NCBI RefSeq assembly: GCF_039538005.1
Contig: NZ_BAABBO010000001.1
Location: 558,001 to 622,000, forward strand
Length of the DNA: 64,000 nt
Direction of reading: 5' to 3'
Source: Allohahella marinimesophila
GTDB taxonomy: Bacteria > Pseudomonadota > Gammaproteobacteria > Pseudomonadales > Oleiphilaceae
Below the pieces are notes generated by a model, which did no database searches, was not told where the DNA came from, and saw nothing but the letters and a program-made list of their open reading frames with translations. The translations under genes and the position numbers were made by a program. The number at the start of each line of letters is the position of its first letter. Positions within the stretch are counted from its first letter, which is position 1. Positions 15,629-23,690 of the stretch are shown here, piece by piece.

Positions 15629-17252
15629 TATGCTTCCCTGTATTGGTGGTCTGTTGAAGTAATTTGAAGGCCTGCGATCTCCAGAGCTGCTCATTTGCAG
15701 GGCGATCTGCATCGAACTGCATGACCTTGGTGGCCACGAAGAGTGAGTCCGCTGGTATCGGTCTGGCGCGAGCTTCGAGTAAATGAGTGTGCAAAGCGCC
15801 CGTGGCGAACAGTTCAGGCCGTTCGTCGAACAGGTTGAAGATGAAGTAGGTCTCGCCGAAAGTTGCCTGCAAGGCACTGTTTTCTGCGGGCACCTTTTCG
15901 ACATGAACAGTTCTGAACAGTTTTCTCATTCTGGCCAGCGTCTGCCGTCTGAGCTGTCTGGTCTCAGTCTTGGAAGGAAAATGCAGGATGCCGATACCGA
16001 CTGGGCCGGGGGTGGCAAAGCGTTTCTGCCATACGCGCTGCGAATCGGATTTCGTACTGTAGATCTGATAGCCCCTGGCTACCGCGAAGTAGGCGAGACC
16101 AAAGAAGACCGGGGCGGAGAGGTCGAGATAGAAATCCGACAGGTTGATGCTGGCGAAGCCCAGAACGAGCAGACCGCCCTGACTGGCCCCGTACAGTCCA
16201 TCGATCACCGTGACGGGAATCTGACGTGCAAAGGCAAGGGCGGTAAGCCAGATGATAAGAAGTGCGGTAAGCAGGGGCACCCACGGCGTCTGAAAGGTGC
16301 GAATGAAGTCCCTGTTCAAGGCATTGTCGATGCCCGTGGCAAGTATTTCCACACCAGGATGGGAGCGGGCAATTGGCGTTGGTTTCAGGTCATGAAGGCT
16401 GGGCGCCGTCGAACCGATGATGATGATCCGATTCTCGAATTCGTTGGCCGGACGTGAGGGCTTACGTTGAAGGAAGTCCTCGAAAACCTCCACGAAGCTG
16501 ACTGACTCATAGGCGCCCACATCACCCCTCCAGTTAATCAATAACGACTGCGCCTGCGGAACGGCACCGTTCAATCGTTTCGCCAGGGTCAGGGGCAGCG
16601 ACGGGATCAGCCAGCCGTCATGAATCTCATACAGTTCATAGCTGCGAACGATGCCGTCGTCCTCAGGTTGGATGGTGTTGGTGCCTATTCGTCCTGACGA
16701 GGTCGCTGCGCTCAGAAAGGGCAGGATTGCGGCGAACGGGGCATCAGTGCTCGGCAGATCATCCAGACGCTCGAGGCCAGGCACCATGGATGGGCGAAGT
16801 TCACTCAGCGAGTCATTATGCGAGGGCAGTCTGATAAACGGAAAAAATACGTTGTCGTAGCTGTCTGCCACTGAGTTGAGATAGGCATCGGACTCAGGAT
16901 TATAGATGTCCGGCTCCGAAAACAGGATGTCGAATACGACGGCTGCCGGGGATTGTGCCTCCAGGCCTTCGACGAATTCAGCCAGCACAGTCCGCGGCCA
17001 TGGCCAGCGACCATACTCCTCGCCCATGGCCGCCAGCGACTTCTCATCGATATCGATGATGACGATGTCCGGATCTGCCGGCGCATGGAACAGACGGTGC
17101 TTCAGCGACAGGTCGTAGGCGCCACTCTCAAGCTTTCCGAGAAAGTTGAAGTGCAGAAATTCAGCCAGCGTGATGATCGAGAGCAGAACTGCGAAGCAGT
17201 AATAGGCAAGCGCGTGGTTTTTAGGGCGTAGCAAGCGGGGATCTCCATCCAT
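15606..17252 (-). CDS. CHASE2-domain membrane protein without catalytic domain
   Basis: 548 aa from the ATG at 17252 (MDGDPRLLRPKNHALAYYC); the frame opens at 17357. One N-terminal span (YYCFAVLLSIITLAEFLHF), then a periplasmic CHASE2 sensor domain of about 300 aa (YDLSLKHRLFHAPADPDIVIIDIDEKSL, RWPWPRTVLAEFVEGL, VVFDILFSEPD, IIIIGSTAPSLHDLKPTPI, PGVEILATGIDNAL), then about three spans (WVPLLTALLIIWLTALAFA onward). CHASE2 usually feeds a cyclase or kinase; here only about 130 cytoplasmic residues follow, with no cyclase, GGDEF or kinase motif. First gene of the operon with SH3 and M48 genes, so it may sense envelope state. Confidence 0.9.
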   Translation of the reverse strand: MDGDPRLLRPKNHALAYYCFAVLLSIITLAEFLHFNFLGKLESGAYDLSLKHRLFHAPADPDIVIIDIDEKSLAAMGEEYGRWPWPRTVLAEFVEGLEAQSPAAVVFDILFSEPDIYNPESDAYLNSVADSYDNVFFPFIRLPSHNDSLSELRPSMVPGLERLDDLPSTDAPFAAILPFLSAATSSGRIGTNTIQPEDDGIVRSYELYEIHDGWLIPSLPLTLAKRLNGAVPQAQSLLINWRGDVGAYESVSFVEVFEDFLQRKPSRPANEFENRIIIIGSTAPSLHDLKPTPIARSHPGVEILATGIDNALNRDFIRTFQTPWVPLLTALLIIWLTALAFARQIPVTVIDGLYGASQGGLLVLGFASINLSDFYLDLSAPVFFGLAYFAVARGYQIYSTKSDSQRVWQKRFATPGPVGIGILHFPSKTETRQLRRQTLARMRKLFRTVHVEKVPAENSALQATFGETYFIFNLFDERPELFATGALHTHLLEARARPIPADSLFVATKVMQFDADRPANEQLWRSQAFKLLQQTTNTGKHSEQTPTN

Positions 17253-17437
17253 GGACGGGCCGGAGTATACAGATTTACAGGCAGAGAGACCGTTAAATTG
17301 ATCAGAACATGAGCAGATCGTGCGGTGTTTGGCATTGAGCTTGTGCAAAGCCTCCACCTAACTTGTCGGACAAGCCTCGGAGCCGGTAGTATCAGGCTGC
17401 AAAATTACAATAAGCAGCTGTTGGAGCGCGCACACAC

Positions 17438-19132
17438 ATGAACCTTGCCGATATCGCCCGTAACAAGACCCCCATCGAAATGTTCTACCATTGGGAAGAA
17501 ACAGCCACCGATCGGGTCTATCTCCGTCAACCCATCGATGGCAACTGGAACGAGTACACTTGGGGCGACGTGGGCAAACACGCCCGAGGGCTCGTGACAG
17601 CATTGCTCGGTATGGGCTTCAAACGCGGCGACAAAATCGCCATTCTCTCCAAGAACTGCGCAGAATGGATCAAGACCGACATTGCCATGCAGCTTGGTGG
17701 ATTTGTCAGCGTGCCCCTGTATTTTGATCAGACGCCCGAGACCATGCGCTACGTGCTCGAACACTCGGAGTCGAAGGGCATTTTCGTCGGCAAGCTGGAC
17801 AAGCCGGTCTGGCAGCGGCTCAAACCCGGTATCCCTTCTGGCATGACGACAATAGGCTTCGACTTTCTGGGGTCCGATGGTGATTTCCCGAAAGAAGGCG
17901 AGGTCCAGCATCACACCAAGGATCTGATTGCGCAGAACGAGCCCTTCGAGGACAGTCCTGTACCTGCGGATGATGATATCTGGACCATCGTCTATACATC
18001 GGGCACGACTGGCAATCCCAAGGGTGCGGTTCATGTTTTCGGTGGCACTCGCCTTGTGGGATCTCGCGCCATGGAAATCTTCGACCTGGGCCCCGACGAC
18101 AAGGGCTTTTCGTTTCTGCCCCTGGCCCACGTCGCCGAGCGCCTACTGCTGGCGACCACCAGCCTCTATTGTGGCATGCAAGTCAGCTTCACCCAGTCGC
18201 TCGATACTTTTCAACGTGATCTGGTATCGGTTCAGCCAACGATATTCTTTTCCGTTCCGAGACTCTGGAAGAAGTTTCAGGGAGGCATACTGGAAAAGAT
18301 GCCGCAGAAGAAGCTTGATCTCCTGATGAAGATTCCGTTCATCAAGAACATCGTGGCGGCCAAGTTGCGCAAGGCCCTGGGTCTTGCTGAAGCGCGTTAT
18401 GTGATTTCCGGCGCGGCGCCGATCGCACCATCGTTGCTGGCCTGGTACCAGGCGCTTGGCATCGAGATACTCGAAGGCTACGGCATGACCGAGAACTTCG
18501 CCTATGGCTTCATTGCCCGTCGCGGCAAGAGCAAGCCGGGGACTGTCGGGCAGGCCATGCCGGATAGCGGTTTCAGGCTGAGCGAGCAAGGGGAGGTGCT
18601 GTTCAAGTCGCCGACGCTCATGACCGGTTATTATCGCGAGCCAGAAAAAACTGCTGAGGCTATCGATGCCGAAGGCTACTATCATTCGGGCGATCTTGGA
18701 GAGATCGATCAGGATGGCTACCTGCGAATTACCGGCCGGATCAAAGAGCTCTTCAAGACTGAAAAAGGTGAGTACGTTGCGCCAGCCCCGATAGAGGCCA
18801 AGATTGCCTCGATGAAGGAGTTCGAACAGATCTGTCTGGCGGGCTCGGGTCTGAACCAGCCTGTGGCGATCGTGACACTGACTGAACAGGCTCGGCAGAT
18901 TCCAAAAGAGGAATTGAAGACGGCTATTGAAAGCCATATCGAGCAGGTAAACCGTCAGCTGCTGAACCACGAGAAACTTTGTGGCGTCATAATTTCAAAA
19001 GACGATTGGCTGCCTGAAAGCGGAATGGTCACCCCCACCCTGAAGATCAAGCGAAGCAAGGTGGAAGATCGTTATACGCAGTTGATGGAACAGATCTGCA
19101 ACTCGGGTGACAAGGTCATCTGGGAGCGCTGA
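17438..19132 (+). CDS. AMP-binding long-chain acyl-CoA synthetase-like protein
   Basis: 564 aa of the ANL superfamily. The P-loop motif is YTSGTTGNPKGAVH, with YGMTENFAYGF (A5), YHSGDLGEIDQDGYLRITGRIKELFKTEKGEYVAP (A7-A8) and a C-terminal lysine region LKIKRSKVEDRY. It activates a fatty acid through acyl-AMP, most likely to acyl-CoA, in the cytoplasm or at the inner membrane. Chain length cannot be read from sequence. It starts 186 nt from the divergent CHASE2 gene and ends 11 nt from the convergent DUF3750 gene. With the MFS-PlsC fusion 1 kb away it might supply activated acyl groups for lysophospholipid repair. Confidence 0.92.
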   Translation: MNLADIARNKTPIEMFYHWEETATDRVYLRQPIDGNWNEYTWGDVGKHARGLVTALLGMGFKRGDKIAILSKNCAEWIKTDIAMQLGGFVSVPLYFDQTPETMRYVLEHSESKGIFVGKLDKPVWQRLKPGIPSGMTTIGFDFLGSDGDFPKEGEVQHHTKDLIAQNEPFEDSPVPADDDIWTIVYTSGTTGNPKGAVHVFGGTRLVGSRAMEIFDLGPDDKGFSFLPLAHVAERLLLATTSLYCGMQVSFTQSLDTFQRDLVSVQPTIFFSVPRLWKKFQGGILEKMPQKKLDLLMKIPFIKNIVAAKLRKALGLAEARYVISGAAPIAPSLLAWYQALGIEILEGYGMTENFAYGFIARRGKSKPGTVGQAMPDSGFRLSEQGEVLFKSPTLMTGYYREPEKTAEAIDAEGYYHSGDLGEIDQDGYLRITGRIKELFKTEKGEYVAPAPIEAKIASMKEFEQICLAGSGLNQPVAIVTLTEQARQIPKEELKTAIESHIEQVNRQLLNHEKLCGVIISKDDWLPESGMVTPTLKIKRSKVEDRYTQLMEQICNSGDKVIWER

Positions 19133-19143
19133 AGCGCTGTCAG

Positions 19144-20004
19144 CTAGAGCTCCGGCGGAGGTGCCTCCGACCCCGCTGGCTCTGCGAGGCCCGCCAGTTC
19201 ACCCGGTTCTGAGGGTAAGACCTCAGCCGTCTGAACCGGCTTGCCATCCATCCAGGGATCACGCCAGCCCAGCTGACCCACACCCGGTAGCTTTATCGCC
19301 AGCGCCAGTGGGTCGATACCAAGTGACAGTCCAAGCACGTTGAGTTCGAAGCCCTCCCTCACGCTCGCCATCACACCAAACCAGCCCCACAGAGAAAACT
19401 GATAACCCGTGCCGGTGGGGGTTTTCGCGATAACGCCATCTCCCAGGTAGTCCTTGCCTATAGCGATGTTGGGCAAGGCTACGCGAAAGTCTGGGACCTC
19501 TCGAATCACCCAAGCGACGAAGGTGTTACTGTTTGGCCCCGGCCAGGCCTGATATCGATCAGGATAAGGATAATCTACGATGGCTTGATCGATCTGCGGA
19601 ATCATCGCAGCGGCGCGCTCGCCCCGAATGTCAGCGATCAGTGCAGGTTTGTTGCCATACCAGGCGTGATCGGGCTTGCCTGTTCTTGACCTGACCTTGT
19701 TCCGGCCCCAACCTACCACCTCGTGCACCTTGAAATGCGGCGCATCAGCGGCCTTGGTCGCAATCCAGGTGTGCACCGCAAAGTGTCCGCGCCAGCTATA
19801 CGCCCTGGCGCCGTAAACCTGAACTACGGCTTCAGGGACTTCCGACGGCGATGGCGCGATCCCGGCACTGGAGCGGTCCGCCTGGTGCCAGCTCTTGACG
19901 CTTTTGGTGGGGCTGCACGCCGCCATGAACAATGGGCCCGCCAGCAGAAGCAGAAAAAGGCCCGTCGTGCTCAGAAAGAGTTTGAATACAATCATGCGGA
20001 GCAC
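19144..20004 (-). CDS. DUF3750 family protein
   Basis: 286 aa. N-terminal signal or anchor (FLSTTGLFLLLLAGPLFMAAC), possibly a lipoprotein (FMAAC). The body matches DUF3750 (PF12570): VQVYGARAYSWRGHFAVHTWIATK, YEV-type VHEVVGWG, YPYPDRYQAWPGPNSNTFVAWVIREVP, and GTGYQFSLWGWFGVMASVREGFELNVLGLSLGIDPL. The conserved His (AVHTW), Asn (PGPNSNTFVA) and invariant Gly/Trp residues hint at an enzyme, possibly cysteine-free amidase-like, but no function is known to me. It shares the strand with the MFS-PlsC gene upstream, 57 nt away. Confidence 0.85.
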   Translation of the reverse strand: MLRMIVFKLFLSTTGLFLLLLAGPLFMAACSPTKSVKSWHQADRSSAGIAPSPSEVPEAVVQVYGARAYSWRGHFAVHTWIATKAADAPHFKVHEVVGWGRNKVRSRTGKPDHAWYGNKPALIADIRGERAAAMIPQIDQAIVDYPYPDRYQAWPGPNSNTFVAWVIREVPDFRVALPNIAIGKDYLGDGVIAKTPTGTGYQFSLWGWFGVMASVREGFELNVLGLSLGIDPLALAIKLPGVGQLGWRDPWMDGKPVQTAEVLPSEPGELAGLAEPAGSEAPPPEL

Positions 20005-20061
20005 TTTACAGAACTGAGCCCCGCGAAAGGGTTACCGGCCTATTACGCTTATGCCATGCCA

Positions 20062-21969
20062 TCACTTCAGACTGCCCCTGAGATCTTCGACCCGAGTCTG
20101 TAAATGCTCGGCCGTCACTCGGTCCGGCTGCTCTGGCGGGCCGAGCACGAGTGTGATTCGTGACCAGAACCTACGCGGAAGTTTGGTGAGTGCTGTGCCG
20201 CCAGCGTGGCTGAATACCGACCCCCACAGGCCTTGTAGAGCCATGGGTACGACCGGCACCGGAGTATCTGCGATGATCCGCTCGACGCCTTTGCGGAATG
20301 GTGCAATCTCGCCATCCTTCGTAAGCCGACCCTCAGGAAAAATACACACCACCTCGCCGGCCTCCAGGCAGGCGCGAATGTCAGCAAAGGCGGCGTTGAA
20401 GACTGCTGGATCTGCACGCTCAGAACAGATGGGGATCGTCTTGGCCATGCGGAAGAACCAGCGCATGCCAGGCAGGCCCGCGATGGTGCGGTCCATCACG
20501 AAGCGAACAGGGCGGTGAATGGCACCGCCGATGATGACTGCGTCAGCGTAGCTGACGTGATTACATACCAGAAGAGCGGGGCCTTCTTCGGGCAGGTTAT
20601 CGAGGCCAGTGGTGCGTACGCGATAGATCGTGTGACCGAGCAACCAGATGATGAAACGGAATACAAATTCAGGCACCTGCCTGAACACGTAGATGCTCAC
20701 GCCAAGGTTGATCAAGGCCAGTATAAGAAAATAAGCCGGTATCGACAGCGCGAATATGCTGAGGCAAATAATGGCGAACACAGCGCTGACGACCATGAAA
20801 AGGGCGTTCAGCACATTATTGGCTGCAATGACCTGGGCCCGCTGCGCAGGCGCACTTCGCTGCTGGATCAATGCATACAGCGGAACGATGAACAAACCAC
20901 CGCTTAGTCCGATAAGGCCGAGGTCGGCCAGTAGTCGTCCACTACCCGCACTGCGCCAGAGACTGGCGACCGTATTGAGCAGTTCAGGATCCGCAGCCTC
21001 CGCCAGCGTCGTCTGCAGGGCGAGTGCAGCGAAGTACAGGTCGGCCCCGAAAACAGTCAGACCGAAAGCGCCGATGGGTACGATACCGAGTTCGACCCGC
21101 CCTCTGGACAGCCGCTCGCACAGCAGGGATCCGACTGCGATACCGACCGAGAACACGGCCAGTAACAAGGTCACCACGCCGGCGCCAGATGAGAGTACAT
21201 CCTTGGTGAAGTTCGGAAACTGCGTCAGGTAGCTGGCGCCAAGGAACCAGAACCAGCTGATAGCCAGTATCGACTGAAACACGGCCGGATTTCGGCGTGT
21301 TTGCCGCCAGATGTTGGCAAGCTGCGTAAACGGATTCCAGTCAATGTTCAAACCGGGGTTGCTGGCGGCTGCTTCGGGTATGCCTCGACTGGCAATATAG
21401 CCAGCCACGGCGAGTACGACGACTGTGATGGCTATCCAGGTGCTGGCCGCGCTGAGTGGGGACAATACACCGGCCAGTATGGTGCCTGCGAGAATAGCCA
21501 GAAAGGTGCCCAATTCCACCAGGGCATTGCCCCCAACGAGATCGCGATCGTTAAGGTGCTGCGGCATGATGGCGTACTTCACCGGGCCAAAAAAAGCCGA
21601 TTGTGTGCCCATGGCCAACAGCAGCAGAAGCAGGGCAAGGTACGCATCGAGAATGAGGGCCACCGCCGCCAGACTCATGATCACGACTTCGCCCAGCTTG
21701 ACCCACCGAATAATGGCAGATTTTTCGTACTTGTCGGCAATCTGGCCTGCCATTGGCGACACCAGAAAGAATGGCAGGATGAATAAGCCGGCCGCCAGAT
21801 TGACCACCACATTGATATCCATTCCCAAACTGCTGCCGGCCGAAAAGGTCAACAGCAGCAGCAGGGCATTCTTGAAGACATTGTCGTTGAAGGCCCCGAG
21901 GGCCTGAGTCAGAAAGAAGGGCAGGAACTGGCGGCTGCGCATGAGCGCAAGCGGGCTGTGGTGAGCCAT
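20062..21969 (-). CDS. MFS transporter fused to PlsC acyltransferase (LplT-acyltransferase)
   Basis: 635 aa from the ATG at 21969 (a TTG at 21975 is in frame). Residues 1 to about 415 are an MFS transporter of the LplT type (SRQFLPFFLTQALGAFNDNVFKNALLLLL, GPVKYAIMPQHL, LVGGNALVELGTFLAILAGTILAG). Residues about 430-635 are a PlsC-type acyltransferase (LLVCNHVSYADAVIIGG, FVMDRTI, CIFPEGRLTKDGEI, VPVVPMALQGLWGS). In E. coli, LplT flips lysophospholipids inward and Aas re-acylates them; here flippase and acyltransferase are one chain but the acyl-ACP synthetase (AMP-binding) part is missing. The role is therefore probably lysophospholipid salvage with acyl donor supplied elsewhere. Confidence 0.93.
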   Translation of the reverse strand: MAHHSPLALMRSRQFLPFFLTQALGAFNDNVFKNALLLLLTFSAGSSLGMDINVVVNLAAGLFILPFFLVSPMAGQIADKYEKSAIIRWVKLGEVVIMSLAAVALILDAYLALLLLLLAMGTQSAFFGPVKYAIMPQHLNDRDLVGGNALVELGTFLAILAGTILAGVLSPLSAASTWIAITVVVLAVAGYIASRGIPEAAASNPGLNIDWNPFTQLANIWRQTRRNPAVFQSILAISWFWFLGASYLTQFPNFTKDVLSSGAGVVTLLLAVFSVGIAVGSLLCERLSRGRVELGIVPIGAFGLTVFGADLYFAALALQTTLAEAADPELLNTVASLWRSAGSGRLLADLGLIGLSGGLFIVPLYALIQQRSAPAQRAQVIAANNVLNALFMVVSAVFAIICLSIFALSIPAYFLILALINLGVSIYVFRQVPEFVFRFIIWLLGHTIYRVRTTGLDNLPEEGPALLVCNHVSYADAVIIGGAIHRPVRFVMDRTIAGLPGMRWFFRMAKTIPICSERADPAVFNAAFADIRACLEAGEVVCIFPEGRLTKDGEIAPFRKGVERIIADTPVPVVPMALQGLWGSVFSHAGGTALTKLPRRFWSRITLVLGPPEQPDRVTAEHLQTRVEDLRGSLK

Positions 21970-22040
21970 GGACAACGGTCTCGTCTCAGGGTGGCACGTA
22001 TTATGAATGTTCAGCTGAAAGCATCAATAGAGATTAGACC

Positions 22041-22217
22041 ATGTTGGTAACTCACGACGAACGCCTTATCATGAAATCCGACCCCAATCGGCCTTTTCGG
22101 CAGAAACGACGCCTGGCTCAATTGCCCTTAGACGATCAGCAGGCAGAAGGAGAGCGCGTAAGTACTACACTCGGCGCAGACGTCCCTACAACTAACGTTA
22201 TAAAAGGTAGCGGCTGA
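22041..22217 (+). CDS. Possible small hydrophilic protein (58 aa)
   Basis: An ATG-started frame of 58 codons in the 283-nt gap between the MFS-PlsC gene and the glycosyltransferase (both on the other strand). The product is basic then acidic (SDPNRPFRQKRRLAQLPLDD) with no membrane segment or recognised motif. There is no good ribosome site; an internal ATG at 22071 is an alternative. Nothing else was seen in this gap. It may be chance. Confidence 0.25.
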   Translation: MLVTHDERLIMKSDPNRPFRQKRRLAQLPLDDQQAEGERVSTTLGADVPTTNVIKGSG

Positions 22218-22258
22218 GATATCTGCTCGCGGCAAATAGGTCGCCACTTCATATAAGG

Positions 22259-23275
22259 TCAGTCAGGCGACGCGCTCGCCGTCAGGACCGAAGCAGTGGA
22301 GTGTGTGCCGTTCTCTTCAGAGGTAGTCACGTCCAACCTGTCGAGAAATGCACGAGTAGAGGCGTAGGCGTCGTTTGGGCTCTGCTGTGTCAGCAGAAGA
22401 TCCTGATCAGTGACGTCTCTGAGAATCTCGAAGTCATCGCCCGCCGGCTTTATCAGGCCAAGCCTCTCGAACGCGCGAAGCCAATGCTCCATTGTATTTT
22501 GCCCCCACTTCTGCCGATAGACTCTGTTGTTGGCCAATACGGTCTGTAACCTGTGAACTGGTGGTCTGTGCTGCAGATGATACTGATGGAAGGCCGTCGC
22601 TCCAGCGCACCAGCCTATATCGATGCCGAGCTCGGACATTTCGCGACTAAAGTCGCTATCTTCTGCACCGTATCCGTCATAACGTTCGTCGAAACCGCCA
22701 GCCTCGAGAAAGAGCGTCTTCCTGGCGGCAAAAGACATCGACGAAAAAACCCTGTAGTCAGTGCAGCGCTCAATACCATTCTTGGGCGGTAAGCGTCGCT
22801 CGGCATGGACTACCGATGCAAGCATAAGCGTGTGAGGCGTCCATCCTGGCGCATTGCCGCCTTTGCGTAGATAACGAACGTCCCCGACAAGCAGGCCATT
22901 CCAGTGAGAGAGCGCAGCGATGTAGTCCTCGACCAGTCGAGGGGAAGGAATGCAGTCGATATCGAGAAACACCAGATGACTGGACACGGCTGCTTGGGCT
23001 GCAGCATTTCTGGCGGCTGCCAGAGGCAGCGCTGCGGTATCAGCTGACACGTGGATCTGTCGAATGGGGAATGACGCCTGCGGCAGGTTTGAATAGGGTT
23101 CGTCCGCCATGTAAGCAATGATCAGCTCAGTCGGCGTGATGGTCTGGCTTTCCAGGCCGAGCACGAGATTGCAGAGGTGTTCATGGCGACCTTTGCCGTA
23201 GGTGAGCACGCTGGCATCACTTCGCCAGGACTGGGTCCGAAGCCTGCTGGGAAACTGTCGGATAGATTGGGTCAT
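22259..23275 (-). CDS. Family 2 glycosyltransferase
   Basis: 338 aa, cytoplasmic GT-A fold. N-terminal nucleotide-sugar half has ASVLTYGKGRHEHLCNLVLGLESQ, ARNAAAQAAVSSHLVFLDIDCIPSP (DxD in FLDIDC), and the acceptor half has FFLEAGGFDERYDGYGAEDSDFSREM-like sequence (LFLEAGGFDERYDGYGAED), the C-terminal galactosyltransferase motif (PF02709-type, with the catalytic ED). It probably transfers a hexose to a polysaccharide or glycoconjugate. No other glycan genes are adjacent; it is divergent from the type I secretion operon, which raises the possibility of glycosylating the secreted adhesin, though that is speculation. Confidence 0.88.
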   Translation of the reverse strand: MTQSIRQFPSRLRTQSWRSDASVLTYGKGRHEHLCNLVLGLESQTITPTELIIAYMADEPYSNLPQASFPIRQIHVSADTAALPLAAARNAAAQAAVSSHLVFLDIDCIPSPRLVEDYIAALSHWNGLLVGDVRYLRKGGNAPGWTPHTLMLASVVHAERRLPPKNGIERCTDYRVFSSMSFAARKTLFLEAGGFDERYDGYGAEDSDFSREMSELGIDIGWCAGATAFHQYHLQHRPPVHRLQTVLANNRVYRQKWGQNTMEHWLRAFERLGLIKPAGDDFEILRDVTDQDLLLTQQSPNDAYASTRAFLDRLDVTTSEENGTHSTASVLTASASPD

Positions 23276-23690
23276 ACGCTAGGTACTCCATCTCTGTGGT
23301 TAGCCCTGACCCACCTTGAATCGGAGTCGAACTCGGCTTTTATTTATACTAATACTGCCTCAAACAACGCTTTTTGCACAGTCAACTGCTTTATAAAACC
23401 GCAAGTTAGCGGCGGAAAGATATCTCGGCTCTATCATTAAAAATCGTTAATTATATTGCCGAAATCCTCTGCCGCGGAACATCACCACAGCCACCAGCGC
23501 AGTGTTTACAAGGACTGTGACGGGTTAGACCTTTTCATTGCCACATATTGACGAACAGCGCAATAAAAGGAGAGAAGCATCACGTTAACAAATCGAAACA
23601 CTTTGAAACGTTTAGACCTTGCTTTATAAAGATGCGTTCCAAAAAAAAATAAGCCATAAGGCATAGACCACGCGCATCCCAGGAGAAAAC
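23276..23690. promoter_or_regulatory. 415-nt AT-rich divergent intergenic region with sigma-70 promoter for the RTX operon
   Basis: No gene is supported here. The region is clearly more AT-rich than its surroundings. A good sigma-70 promoter for the rightward operon is TTGAAA (23603-23608), 16 bp, TATAAA (23625-23630), predicting a transcript start near 23637. AGGAG at 23681-23685 is 5 nt before the ATG of the RTX gene. The A-rich stretch at 23640-23650 and upstream AT tracts could bind H-NS- or IHF-type proteins. Transcription of the glycosyltransferase must also begin in this region. Confidence 0.65.
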
